This document shows, one piece after another, positions 1-7,711 of a stretch of DNA of 64,000 bases. The position numbers were made by a program, and so were the translations under genes. The DNA comes from Geothrix sp. PMB-07 (GTDB lineage Bacteria > Acidobacteriota > Holophagae > Holophagales > Holophagaceae). The DNA lies in assembly GCF_030758935.1 (NCBI RefSeq), contig NZ_CP132333.1:3038992-3102991 (forward strand). Direction: 5' to 3'. The notes beneath the pieces are model-generated. The model was not told the origin of the DNA. It ran no database searches and worked only from the letters and a program-made list of their open reading frames with translations. Position 1 is the first letter of the stretch; each line of letters starts with the position of its first letter.

Positions 1-191
1 ACTGGACGCCCGCCGGATTCACCTTGGGCCCTGAACTGGGCTGGGATGGCTGCGAGGGTGGCTTGGGGCCAGATGGAGGATTGGCGGCGTTCATGTGCCT
101 CCAGCATGGCCCCGGGAGAGAAACCTGCCAAGGGGCCTGTCGCTTCAACCTCAGGACACCCAACCGGCCAGGATTGTCCCAAGATGGAACC

Positions 192-1451
192 ATGGCGAAT
201 CGCGCCCCCACCTTCTCCCTCCAGCGCATCATCTTCCTGGCCGTATCGCTGGTGGTGTGCGTGCAGGTGGGCTGGTGGATCAACGTGCAGATCCGCGAAT
301 CCCGGCGCCTCCTGGAGGCCCGCACCGAGGCGCTCTCCGCCAGCCGGGCCGAGGCCTGGCAGATGGACAGTCTGAGCATCCTCGCTTTCATCCACGCCAA
401 CCCCGATCCCTCCTCCCGCTCCGGGGCCATCGAAGGCCGCTACATCCCCCTGCCCGACCTTCGCCAGCGGCGCGACGCCATCCATCGCCGCTTCCCCCAT
501 GTGGCCGTGGTGCTGGCCCCGGTCACCCCCCAGGACCTGCCCCTCCTGGATGGCCGGGCCTTCCTCACCCTGCGCCCCGAACCCTTGATCGAACTGCAGA
601 ATCAGCGTTGGCACTCGGTGTTCCGTGCCGCCTCCGAGGGCGCCTTCATGGTGGCGGCGGTGCTGCTGGGGTTTGTCGTCATCTACCGGAAGCTGGAGGA
701 GGAGCTGGATCTGAAGCTCCGCCAGCGCAATTTCACCTCGGCAGTGACCCACGAACTGAAAACGCCCATCGCATCCCTGCGGGTGTGGACCGAAACCCTC
801 TTCACGCGCTCCCTCGGCGAGGAACAGCGGCTGCGGATCCGCGGCCTCATGGAGAAGGATCTGGACCGCCTCCAGGAACTGGTGGGCAACCTGCTGGACG
901 TGGCGCGCGCCGAATCCGGCAGCCTGGTGCTGCACCTGGCGCCGCTGGAGCTGGAGCCTTGGCTGCGGGGTGTCTGCGAGGGCATGGATGAGCGCCTGGG
1001 CCCCGGCCAGCTGGGCCTCAAGCTGGAATTCGGTTCGGAGCCCCTCTGGGTGAACGCCGATTCCAAGGCCCTGGGCACGGTGGTGGAGAACCTGCTCTCC
1101 AACGCCTTCAAGTACGCCGCCGAGCCGCGCCAGACCACGGTCACCCTCGACGGCGATGGGGAGGATGCCCTCATTGTGGTGAGTGATCTGGGCCACGGCC
1201 TGGCCTCCAAGGATCTGCCCCGGGTCTTCCACCGCTTCTTCCGTGTGGGCGACGAAATGACCCGCCAGGTCACAGGCACCGGCCTGGGCCTGTTCCTGGT
1301 GAAGGAGATCGTCACCCGGCACAACGGCGACGTGCGGGCCTCCAGCCGGGGCGCAGGGCTGGGCTCGGCCTTCACCATCCGCCTGCCGCGCATTCCCAAG
1401 CCAGAAGAGGGGCCGGCTGATGAGCCCGCGGACGAGCCCGCAGATGCCTGA
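192..1451 (+). CDS. Membrane sensor histidine kinase
   Basis: A 419-residue two-transmembrane histidine kinase. Segments at about residues 13-30 and 152-168 flank a roughly 120-residue periplasmic sensor region that I do not recognise. The HisKA phospho-acceptor is His187 in THELKTP. The ATPase domain shows the N box (NLLSNAFKYA, about 300-309), the G1 box (DLGHG, about 332) and the G2 box (GTGLGLF, about 362-368). I chose the ATG at 192 because the reading frame upstream is open but lacks kinase-like sequence, and the first transmembrane segment follows directly. No response regulator is adjacent. The 3' end overlaps the ECF sigma gene by 32 bases, so the kinase is probably translationally coupled to the sigma/anti-sigma pair. 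Family assignment is secure; the signal is unknown. Confidence 0.9.
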   Translation: MANRAPTFSLQRIIFLAVSLVVCVQVGWWINVQIRESRRLLEARTEALSASRAEAWQMDSLSILAFIHANPDPSSRSGAIEGRYIPLPDLRQRRDAIHRRFPHVAVVLAPVTPQDLPLLDGRAFLTLRPEPLIELQNQRWHSVFRAASEGAFMVAAVLLGFVVIYRKLEEELDLKLRQRNFTSAVTHELKTPIASLRVWTETLFTRSLGEEQRLRIRGLMEKDLDRLQELVGNLLDVARAESGSLVLHLAPLELEPWLRGVCEGMDERLGPGQLGLKLEFGSEPLWVNADSKALGTVVENLLSNAFKYAAEPRQTTVTLDGDGEDALIVVSDLGHGLASKDLPRVFHRFFRVGDEMTRQVTGTGLGLFLVKEIVTRHNGDVRASSRGAGLGSAFTIRLPRIPKPEEGPADEPADEPADA

Positions 1452-2064
1452 GCCGGTCGGCGCCCGCCCGGAGGCGGGCCTGGTCCAGGCCGCCGCCCAG
1501 GGGGACGCGGAGGCCTTCGAGGCCCTGGTGCGCCCCCACCTCGGCATGCTGTTCCGGGTCATTGAGCGCATCCTGGGCAATGAGGCCGAAAGCCAGGATG
1601 CCCTCCAGGACGCCCTGCTCACGCTGCACCGGGAGCTGCCGGGCTTCCAGGGGGCCAGCAAGTTCAGCACCTGGGCCTACCGGATCTGCGTCAACCAGGC
1701 ACTCATGGCCCGACGGAAGCGGGTCCGCCGCCGGGAGGATGCCATCGAAGATCTGATGCCACGTTTCGGTGACGAAGGGCATCACATGGACGTCGACACG
1801 CTCGTTGATTGGAGCGAAGACGCGGAGGCGCTCATGAGAGTCGAGCAGGCGGAGCTGAAGGCCAGGGTCCAGGCGGGCCTGGACCGCCTGTCCGACGACC
1901 AGCGCGCCGTCTTCGTCCTGCGTGATCTCGAAGGCTGGAACACCGAGGAGATCGCCCGGCACCTGGGCATCACCCGCGAGCTGGTGCGCCAGCGGGTGCA
2001 CCGGGCCCGCCTCGCGCTGCGGGCCATGCTGCCCGAATTTGCCCCCGCCCAGGAGGGTCGATGA
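1420..2064 (+). CDS. ECF-type RNA polymerase sigma-70 factor
   Basis: A 214-residue group IV sigma factor with region 2 at about residues 25-95 (including a DALQDALL-like core segment and FSTWAYRI) and region 4 at about 150-200 with a helix-turn-helix (TEEIARHLGITRELVRQRVHRAR). The next gene encodes a ChrR-like zinc anti-sigma and overlaps by four bases (ATGA), the classic arrangement for co-translated sigma and anti-sigma. I prefer the start at 1420 because AGAGGGG lies seven bases upstream; the ATG at 1444 is an alternative. The acidic linker between regions 2 and 4 is longer than usual. It should direct RNA polymerase to a small stress regulon; the inducing signal cannot be read from the sequence. 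Confidence 0.9.
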   Translation: MSPRTSPQMPEPVGARPEAGLVQAAAQGDAEAFEALVRPHLGMLFRVIERILGNEAESQDALQDALLTLHRELPGFQGASKFSTWAYRICVNQALMARRKRVRRREDAIEDLMPRFGDEGHHMDVDTLVDWSEDAEALMRVEQAELKARVQAGLDRLSDDQRAVFVLRDLEGWNTEEIARHLGITRELVRQRVHRARLALRAMLPEFAPAQEGR

Positions 2065-2849
2065 CCATCCTCCTCCCCACCTGTGAACGCGTCACGAGCC
2101 TCCTCACGGCCTACGAGGAGGGCGCCCTCGGCCCCTTCGACTGGCTGGGCGTGAAGCTCCACCTGGCCCTATGTCCGCCCTGCAAGACCTTTCACGACAC
2201 CTTCGACCGCACCCCGGCCCTGCTCCGCCAAGCCTGGCAACACTGGGAGGACGAACCCATCCCGGTGGCCGAGCATGCCCTTTCCGGGGCCCTGGCCGCG
2301 CTTCGTGAAGGCCGTGTGCCCACGGGCCCCCAACACCACCCCGAGCCCGAGCTGTGGGCGGCCCTGGCCCCCGGAGGCGATCCCCTGCTGGCGCTCCTGC
2401 TGCGCCTCCACCTCGGGCGCTGCGCCAGCTGCCGTGACATCCATGGTGAGCACGAGGCCATTTCCATCACCGGGGACCCCCTGGCGGCCCTCCGTCCCCA
2501 CCTCCCCCCCGAAAGCCAGTGGCGCTGGATCAAGCGGGGCCTGGGCGGCGGCCAGGTGGCCATCGTCATGGAGGATGCCGCCACCGGCGCCACCCTTCAC
2601 CTGGCCTGCCTGCCCGGGGGCAAGCGCAGCCCCGTGCACAGCCATCAGGGGCTGGAATGCGCCCTGGTGCTCTGCGGCGCCCTGCAGGATGGCCCGGCCC
2701 ACTTGAGGGCCGGCGATTGGATCACCCACGCCAGCGGCCATCTGCACGGTCCCACCGCCGATGATGGCTGTGAATGCTGGGCCCTGGTGGCCCTGGAGCG
2801 GCCGGTGAAGTTCCTGGGCTGGCGCGGGGCGCTGAACCTGTTCCAGTAG
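2061..2849 (+). CDS. ChrR-like anti-sigma factor, zinc-binding plus cupin domain
   Basis: A 262-residue predicted cytoplasmic anti-sigma factor. The N-terminal anti-sigma domain carries an HxxxCxxC zinc motif (His34, Cys38, Cys41, perhaps with Cys8), and a second HxxxCxxC motif lies at His117/Cys121/Cys124. The C-terminal third is a small cupin with candidate metal ligands His193, His195, Glu199 and a His near 229. In Rhodobacter ChrR the zinc domain holds the sigma factor and the cupin is needed for release under singlet-oxygen stress. A similar division of labour is inferred here. The start is fixed by AGGAGGG just upstream and the ATGA overlap with the sigma gene. The doubled HxxxCxxC motif is unusual. 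Confidence 0.82.
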   Translation: MTILLPTCERVTSLLTAYEEGALGPFDWLGVKLHLALCPPCKTFHDTFDRTPALLRQAWQHWEDEPIPVAEHALSGALAALREGRVPTGPQHHPEPELWAALAPGGDPLLALLLRLHLGRCASCRDIHGEHEAISITGDPLAALRPHLPPESQWRWIKRGLGGGQVAIVMEDAATGATLHLACLPGGKRSPVHSHQGLECALVLCGALQDGPAHLRAGDWITHASGHLHGPTADDGCECWALVALERPVKFLGWRGALNLFQ

Positions 2850-2896
2850 GCCTCGGCCAGGGAGCGGGTTCAGACGGGCTGTGCTCCAATAGCCTG

Positions 2897-3778
2897 ATGA
2901 GCCGTTCCAGCGATACCACCCGGGGCGTGGGCCTCGTGGCCTTGGCGGCCCTGCTGTGGAGCTCCAGCGGCCTCTTCATCAAGCTCCTGCCCCTGGGCGC
3001 CCTGCAGATCTGCTGCGTCCGCAGCCTGATCGCCGCGTTGACCATCGCCGCCGTCGTGAAACGGCGGGGCGGCAGCCCATTTCCCCGCCCCGATGCCCTC
3101 TCCCTGGCCTGCGCGGCCAGCTACGCCGGGGTACTGGTGTTTTTCGTGGCCGCCACCAAGCTGACCACCGCCGCCAACGCGATCTTCCTGCAGTTCTCCG
3201 CGCCCATCTACCTGGTGTTCCTGGAGCCCCGGGTGACGGGCCGGGCCGTGCAGCGGCGCGATCTGACGGCGGTGGCCCTCTGCCTGGGCGCCATGACCCT
3301 CTTCTTCGTGGGCCGCCTGGGCGCGGGCACCCTGCTGGGCAACCTCCTGGGTGTGGCCACGGGCCTCTGTCTGGCCCTCTTCTCTTTGAGCCTGAAGGTG
3401 CAGCGGGAGCGCCGCCCGGGTGCAGATCCCATCGCCGCCATCATCCTGGGCAACCTACTGGTGGCCGCCCTCACCGCGCCCTTCGCCCTGCCGGGGCTGC
3501 ACCCCACGCTGCCCCAGACAGCCATCCTCCTCTACCTCGGGGTCTTCCAGATCGGCCTGGGCTTCCTGCTCTTCAATGCGGGCATGCGCCACCTCACCGC
3601 CACGGCCGCCGTGGTGACCGGTACCCTGGAGGCCGTGCTGAACCCCCTGTGGGTGTTCCTGGGCCTCGGGGAGCGCCCCTCGGCCTGGGCTCTGGCAGGA
3701 GGCCTCGTCATTCTAGGGACCATCGGCTGGTACAGCCTGGGTTCCAGGGCACTTAATCGGCGCACGTCCCTGTTGTGA
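2897..3778 (+). CDS. EamA/DMT-family permease
   Basis: A 293-residue inner-membrane protein with about ten hydrophobic segments in two EamA repeats, the normal length and layout for drug/metabolite transporter exporters. The start at 2897 (MSRSSDTT) is chosen because the upstream frame is not hydrophobic and overlaps the end of the anti-sigma gene. The substrate is unknown; family members export amino acids, nucleosides or drugs. It lies 47 bases after the anti-sigma gene on the same strand, so it could be the distal gene of that operon. Confidence 0.85.
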   Translation: MSRSSDTTRGVGLVALAALLWSSSGLFIKLLPLGALQICCVRSLIAALTIAAVVKRRGGSPFPRPDALSLACAASYAGVLVFFVAATKLTTAANAIFLQFSAPIYLVFLEPRVTGRAVQRRDLTAVALCLGAMTLFFVGRLGAGTLLGNLLGVATGLCLALFSLSLKVQRERRPGADPIAAIILGNLLVAALTAPFALPGLHPTLPQTAILLYLGVFQIGLGFLLFNAGMRHLTATAAVVTGTLEAVLNPLWVFLGLGERPSAWALAGGLVILGTIGWYSLGSRALNRRTSLL

Positions 3779-3860
3779 CGCAGGTCCGGCACCGGGGGCT
3801 GGTTTAAAAACTACCTCGGGGTTATGTTTTGCCTGCGGCTCCCCCGCGGAGGTTCTTTCC

Positions 3861-5255
3861 ATGCGCGGACCCTCAGAATCCTTCCCCCTGGACGAGGCCT
3901 CCATCCACTCGGCCCTGGCGGCGGCGCCGAAGGATGATCCGGTCCGCGTGCGGGAGATCCTGGCCAAGGCCCGGGAGATGAAGGGCCTGGCGGATCAGGA
4001 CCTGCCTCCCCTCATGGCCGCCCAGGACCCGGCGCTGCTGCAGGAGATCTTCAATACCGCCCGCTGGGTGAAGGATCAGATCTACGGCAACCGCATCGTG
4101 ATGTTCGCGCCGCTCTACGTGTCGAACCTCTGCGCCAACGAATGCCTCTACTGCGCCTTCCGCGCCTCCAACCGCGAGCTGAAGCGCCGCGCACTCACCC
4201 AGGCCGAGATCGCCGCCGAGGTGGACTGCCTGCTCTCCCAGGGCCACAAGCGGCTGGTGCTCGTGGCGGGCGAGGCGTATCCGAAAGAGGGCCTCGACTA
4301 CATCCTGTCGGCCATCCGCACGGTCTACTCCGTGCGCCGCGGCGATGAGAACATCCGCCGCGTGAACGTCAACATCGCCCCCCTGGATGTGCCGGACTTC
4401 AAGCGGCTGAAGGACACCGAGATCGGCACCTACCAGCTCTTCCAGGAGACCTACCACCGCGAGACCTATGCCCAGATGCACCAGCGCGGCGTCAAGGCGG
4501 ACTTCGACTGGCGGCTGGGCTGCATGGACCGCGCGATGCAGGCGGGCATCGACGATGTGGGCATCGGCGCCCTCTTCGGCCTCTACGACTGGCGCTTCGA
4601 GCTGCTGGCCACCCTGCACCACGCCCGCCACTTGGAGGATCGCTTCGGCTGCGGCCCCCACACCATCAGCGTGCCCCGCATCGAACCCGCGGAGGGTTCC
4701 GAAACCAGCGAACACCCGCCTCACGCCGTGAAAGACGAGGATTTCTGGAAGCTCATCGCCATCCTGCGCCTAGCCGTGCCCTACACAGGCCTCATCCTCA
4801 GCACCCGGGAGCGGCCCGAAGTGCGCAGCATCGCCTTGCAGCTGGGCATCAGCCAGATCAGCGCCGGCAGCCGCACCAATCCCGGCGGCTATGAAGAAGA
4901 TATCGAGGGCGGCGCCCAGTTCTCCCTGGGCGACCATCGCAGCCTCGACGAAGTGGTGCGCGATCTGGCCGAGACCGGCTTCATCCCCAGCTTCTGCACC
5001 AGCTGCTACCGCATGGGCCGCACCGGCGTGGATTTCATGGATCTGGCCAAACCCGGCGAGATCAAGGCCCACTGCCACCCCAACGCCCTCTCCACCCTGC
5101 AGGAATTCGTCGAGGACCACGCCAGCCCCGAGACCCGCCTCGCGGCGGAGCGCCTCATCGCCGCGGACCTGGCGCAGCTGGATCCCCGGATCCGCGCCCA
5201 GTCGGAGCGCATGGTGGCCCAGGTGAAGGAAGGAGCCCGCGATGTGTTCTGCTGA
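3861..5255 (+). CDS. hydG: [FeFe] hydrogenase H-cluster maturase HydG (tyrosine lyase)
   Basis: A 464-residue radical SAM enzyme that cleaves tyrosine to p-cresol and dehydroglycine to supply CO and cyanide for the H-cluster. The SAM cluster motif is CANECLYC (Cys91, Cys95, Cys98). The HydG-specific C-terminal auxiliary cluster motif CX2CX22C is intact (Cys379-Cys382-Cys405), which separates it from ThiH. A strong GGAGG precedes the ATG. It is the first of three maturase genes in tandem and overlaps hydF by 14 bases. The upstream 80 bases include an AT-rich stretch near 3803 that could carry the operon promoter. Family assignment is secure. Confidence 0.97.
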   Translation: MRGPSESFPLDEASIHSALAAAPKDDPVRVREILAKAREMKGLADQDLPPLMAAQDPALLQEIFNTARWVKDQIYGNRIVMFAPLYVSNLCANECLYCAFRASNRELKRRALTQAEIAAEVDCLLSQGHKRLVLVAGEAYPKEGLDYILSAIRTVYSVRRGDENIRRVNVNIAPLDVPDFKRLKDTEIGTYQLFQETYHRETYAQMHQRGVKADFDWRLGCMDRAMQAGIDDVGIGALFGLYDWRFELLATLHHARHLEDRFGCGPHTISVPRIEPAEGSETSEHPPHAVKDEDFWKLIAILRLAVPYTGLILSTRERPEVRSIALQLGISQISAGSRTNPGGYEEDIEGGAQFSLGDHRSLDEVVRDLAETGFIPSFCTSCYRMGRTGVDFMDLAKPGEIKAHCHPNALSTLQEFVEDHASPETRLAAERLIAADLAQLDPRIRAQSERMVAQVKEGARDVFC

Positions 5256-6474
5256 GATGCAACCCGCTTCCCGCAGCATGCGGCTCCACATCGGCCTCTT
5301 CGGCCGTCGCAACGTGGGGAAATCCTCCCTGCTCAACGCCCTCACGCGGCAACAGGTCTCCATCGTCTCGGCCCAGGCGGGCACCACCACGGATCCCGTG
5401 GAAAAACCCATGGAGCTGCTGCCCTTCGGTCCCGTGCTCTTCGTGGATACGGCCGGATTGGATGATGAAGGTTTGCTGGGAGAAGTCCGCTCGGGCCGTT
5501 CCCGCGCCGTTCTCGACCGGGTGGACCTGGGCATCCTCGTGGCCGAGCGCGGTACCTGGGGGCTTTTCGAGGAGAGCCTGCTGGCGGACCTGAAAGCCCG
5601 GAACATCCCCACCGTGGTGGCCTTCAACAAGCACGACCTGCATGCGGAGGCGGACCTTCCCAGCCTGGACAGCGTCGAGGTGGTCGCCGTGTCCGCCCTG
5701 GATGGCCACGGCGTGGACGCCCTCCGCGAGGCCCTGCTGCGGGCCGCTCCCGCGGACCACTTCGATACCCGACACCTGCTGTCCGATCTGGTGCCACCCG
5801 GAGAAGTGGCGGTGCTGGTCATGCCCATCGACGCTTCGGCGCCCAAGGGTCGGCTGATCCTGCCCCAGGTCATGGCCGTGCGCGATGTGCTGGATGGCGC
5901 GGGGCTGGCCCTGGTGGTGCAGGCGCGTGAACTCTCCCGGGCCCTGTCCTCGCTGAAGGGCCTGCCGGCGCTGGTGGTGACGGATTCCCAGGCCTTCCAC
6001 TCCGTGGCGCGGGACGTGCCGGATTCGGTGCCCATGACCTCGTTCAGCATCCTCATGAGCCGCTTCCACGGCAGCCTCGCCGCCCAGGTGCGCGGCACCT
6101 TCGCCATCGAGGATCTGCGCGGCGGTGACCGGGTACTGGTGGCCGAGGGTTGCACGCATCACCCCACCGAGGAGGACATCGGCCGGGTGAAGCTGCCCCG
6201 GTGGCTGACGCAGAAGGTTGGGGAGCCGCTGCGCTTCGACACCGTGCAGGGCCGTGATTTCCCGGCGGATCTCTCCCCCTACAAGCTGGTGGTGCATTGC
6301 GGCAACTGCATGGGCAACCGCCGTGAAATGCTCGCCCGCATCCACCGCTGCGATGCCGCCGGTGTGCCCATCACCAACTACGGCCTGGCCATCGCGTATT
6401 CCCTTGGCATCTTTGACCGCGCCCTGCGCCCCTTCCCCGAAGTCCAGGAGTTCCTCCATGCCCTTCGCGCTTGA
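5242..6474 (+). CDS. hydF: [FeFe] hydrogenase H-cluster maturation GTPase HydF
   Basis: A 410-residue scaffold GTPase that assembles the 2Fe precursor and delivers it to apo-HydA. The N-terminal G domain shows the P-loop GRRNVGKSS at about residues 21-29 and a DTAGLDDEG G3 region. The C-terminal cluster-binding domain ends with HCGNC (Cys353, Cys356) and an upstream His pair, matching the family HCxxC iron-sulfur site. The ATG at 5242 is preceded by AAGGAAGGAG with correct spacing and lies within hydG; the ATG at 5257 is a weaker alternative. It overlaps hydE by 17 bases. Length is typical for the family. Confidence 0.96.
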   Translation: MCSAEMQPASRSMRLHIGLFGRRNVGKSSLLNALTRQQVSIVSAQAGTTTDPVEKPMELLPFGPVLFVDTAGLDDEGLLGEVRSGRSRAVLDRVDLGILVAERGTWGLFEESLLADLKARNIPTVVAFNKHDLHAEADLPSLDSVEVVAVSALDGHGVDALREALLRAAPADHFDTRHLLSDLVPPGEVAVLVMPIDASAPKGRLILPQVMAVRDVLDGAGLALVVQARELSRALSSLKGLPALVVTDSQAFHSVARDVPDSVPMTSFSILMSRFHGSLAAQVRGTFAIEDLRGGDRVLVAEGCTHHPTEEDIGRVKLPRWLTQKVGEPLRFDTVQGRDFPADLSPYKLVVHCGNCMGNRREMLARIHRCDAAGVPITNYGLAIAYSLGIFDRALRPFPEVQEFLHALRA

Positions 6475-7570
6475 GACCGACACCAGCCTTTGCCTCGACC
6501 AGGCGGGCCTTCGCGCCTGGTTGCAGGAGACCGATCCCGTCGCTCTGGAGCGACTGTGGGCCGAGGCCGACCAGGTGCGGGCCGCCCATGTCGGCGACGC
6601 CGTGCACCTGCGCGGCCTCATCGAAGCCTCCAGCCACTGCATCCAGCACTGCCTCTACTGTGGCCTGCGGGCACATTCAGAAGGGCTGGACCGCTACCGC
6701 ATGGACGTCGGCGAGATCCTCACCTGCGCCCTGGAGGCGCGGCGCCTGGGCTATGGCAGCGTGGTCATCCAGGCGGGCGAGGATCCGGGCCTCACCCGGG
6801 AACACATCGCCAGCGCCGTGCGCGTCATCAAGCAACACACGCCCCTGGCCGTGACCCTCTCCCTGGGCGAACGCTGCGACGACGATCTGCGCGCCTGGCG
6901 CGAGGCAGGCGCCGACCGCTACCTGCTGCGGTTCGAGACCAGCGACCCCGATCTGTACCGCCGCATCCATCCCGGACTGCCCGGCATTGTCAGTGACCGG
7001 CTCGCGCAGCTTGAGCGCCTCCGTGCCATGGGTTACGAGATCGGCAGCGGCGTCATGGTGGGCATCCCCGGCCAGACCTGGGACATCCTCGCCGCAGACA
7101 TTCTCCGCTTCCGCGATCTCGACATGGACATGGTCGGCGTGGGCCCCTTCCTCCCCAGCCCCCGCACGCCCCTGGGCCGCCCTGAGGCTGCGGCGCTCCG
7201 CGCTGATCCTGAAAATCAGGTGCCCAACGACGAGCTCACCACGCTCAAGGTGGTGGCCCTCACACGCCTGGTCTGTCCCGACGCCAACATCCCCAGCACC
7301 ACGGCCCTGGCCACGCTGGACCGTGCCCATGGGCGGGAACTGGCGCTCCTGCGCGGGGCCAACGTGATCATGCCCAATGTGACTCCGGTGGAGTACCGCG
7401 CCCGGTACGAGATCTACCCTGGCAAGGCCTGCATCCATGAGACCGCCAATGCCTGTCAGGGCTGCCTGCAGGGGCGCATCCAGGCCCTGGGAAGGCGCCT
7501 GGGCAAAGGACCTGGAGGGCGGCAGAAAACGGACCTCAAAAGCTCCGCTTCAAGTGACCTCCATCACTGA
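6458..7570 (+). CDS. hydE: [FeFe] hydrogenase H-cluster maturase HydE (radical SAM)
   Basis: A 370-residue radical SAM protein. The CX3CX2C motif is Cys61-Cys65-Cys68 in CIQHCLYC. HydE helps build the azadithiolate-bridged diiron precursor, acting on the HydG-derived Fe(CO)2(CN)cysteine complex. The ATG at 6458 lies inside the end of hydF, so the two are translationally coupled. The C-terminus has additional cysteines (CIHETANACQGC) that resemble the optional second cluster site of some HydE proteins. About 140 bases separate it from the structural genes, enough for an internal promoter, though I see no convincing one. Confidence 0.95.
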   Translation: MPFALETDTSLCLDQAGLRAWLQETDPVALERLWAEADQVRAAHVGDAVHLRGLIEASSHCIQHCLYCGLRAHSEGLDRYRMDVGEILTCALEARRLGYGSVVIQAGEDPGLTREHIASAVRVIKQHTPLAVTLSLGERCDDDLRAWREAGADRYLLRFETSDPDLYRRIHPGLPGIVSDRLAQLERLRAMGYEIGSGVMVGIPGQTWDILAADILRFRDLDMDMVGVGPFLPSPRTPLGRPEAAALRADPENQVPNDELTTLKVVALTRLVCPDANIPSTTALATLDRAHGRELALLRGANVIMPNVTPVEYRARYEIYPGKACIHETANACQGCLQGRIQALGRRLGKGPGGRQKTDLKSSASSDLHH

Positions 7571-7711
7571 CCTTTCGGTCGCCAATAAGCACACTCCCAG
7601 TGCAAGCAGGCACCCGGCGGGCGGTGACCCACCCCCCTAGACCGCCCGTCGGCCCCGCCCTCGAACCCGCCCAGCTACCCGAATAAATCCCACCGGAAGC
7701 CAGGAGATCCC

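Noticed and set aside
3779-3860. Possible riboswitch or special regulator site before hydG
   Set aside because: Only about 80 bases with a weak AT-rich patch and a ribosome-binding site; no recognisable fold.
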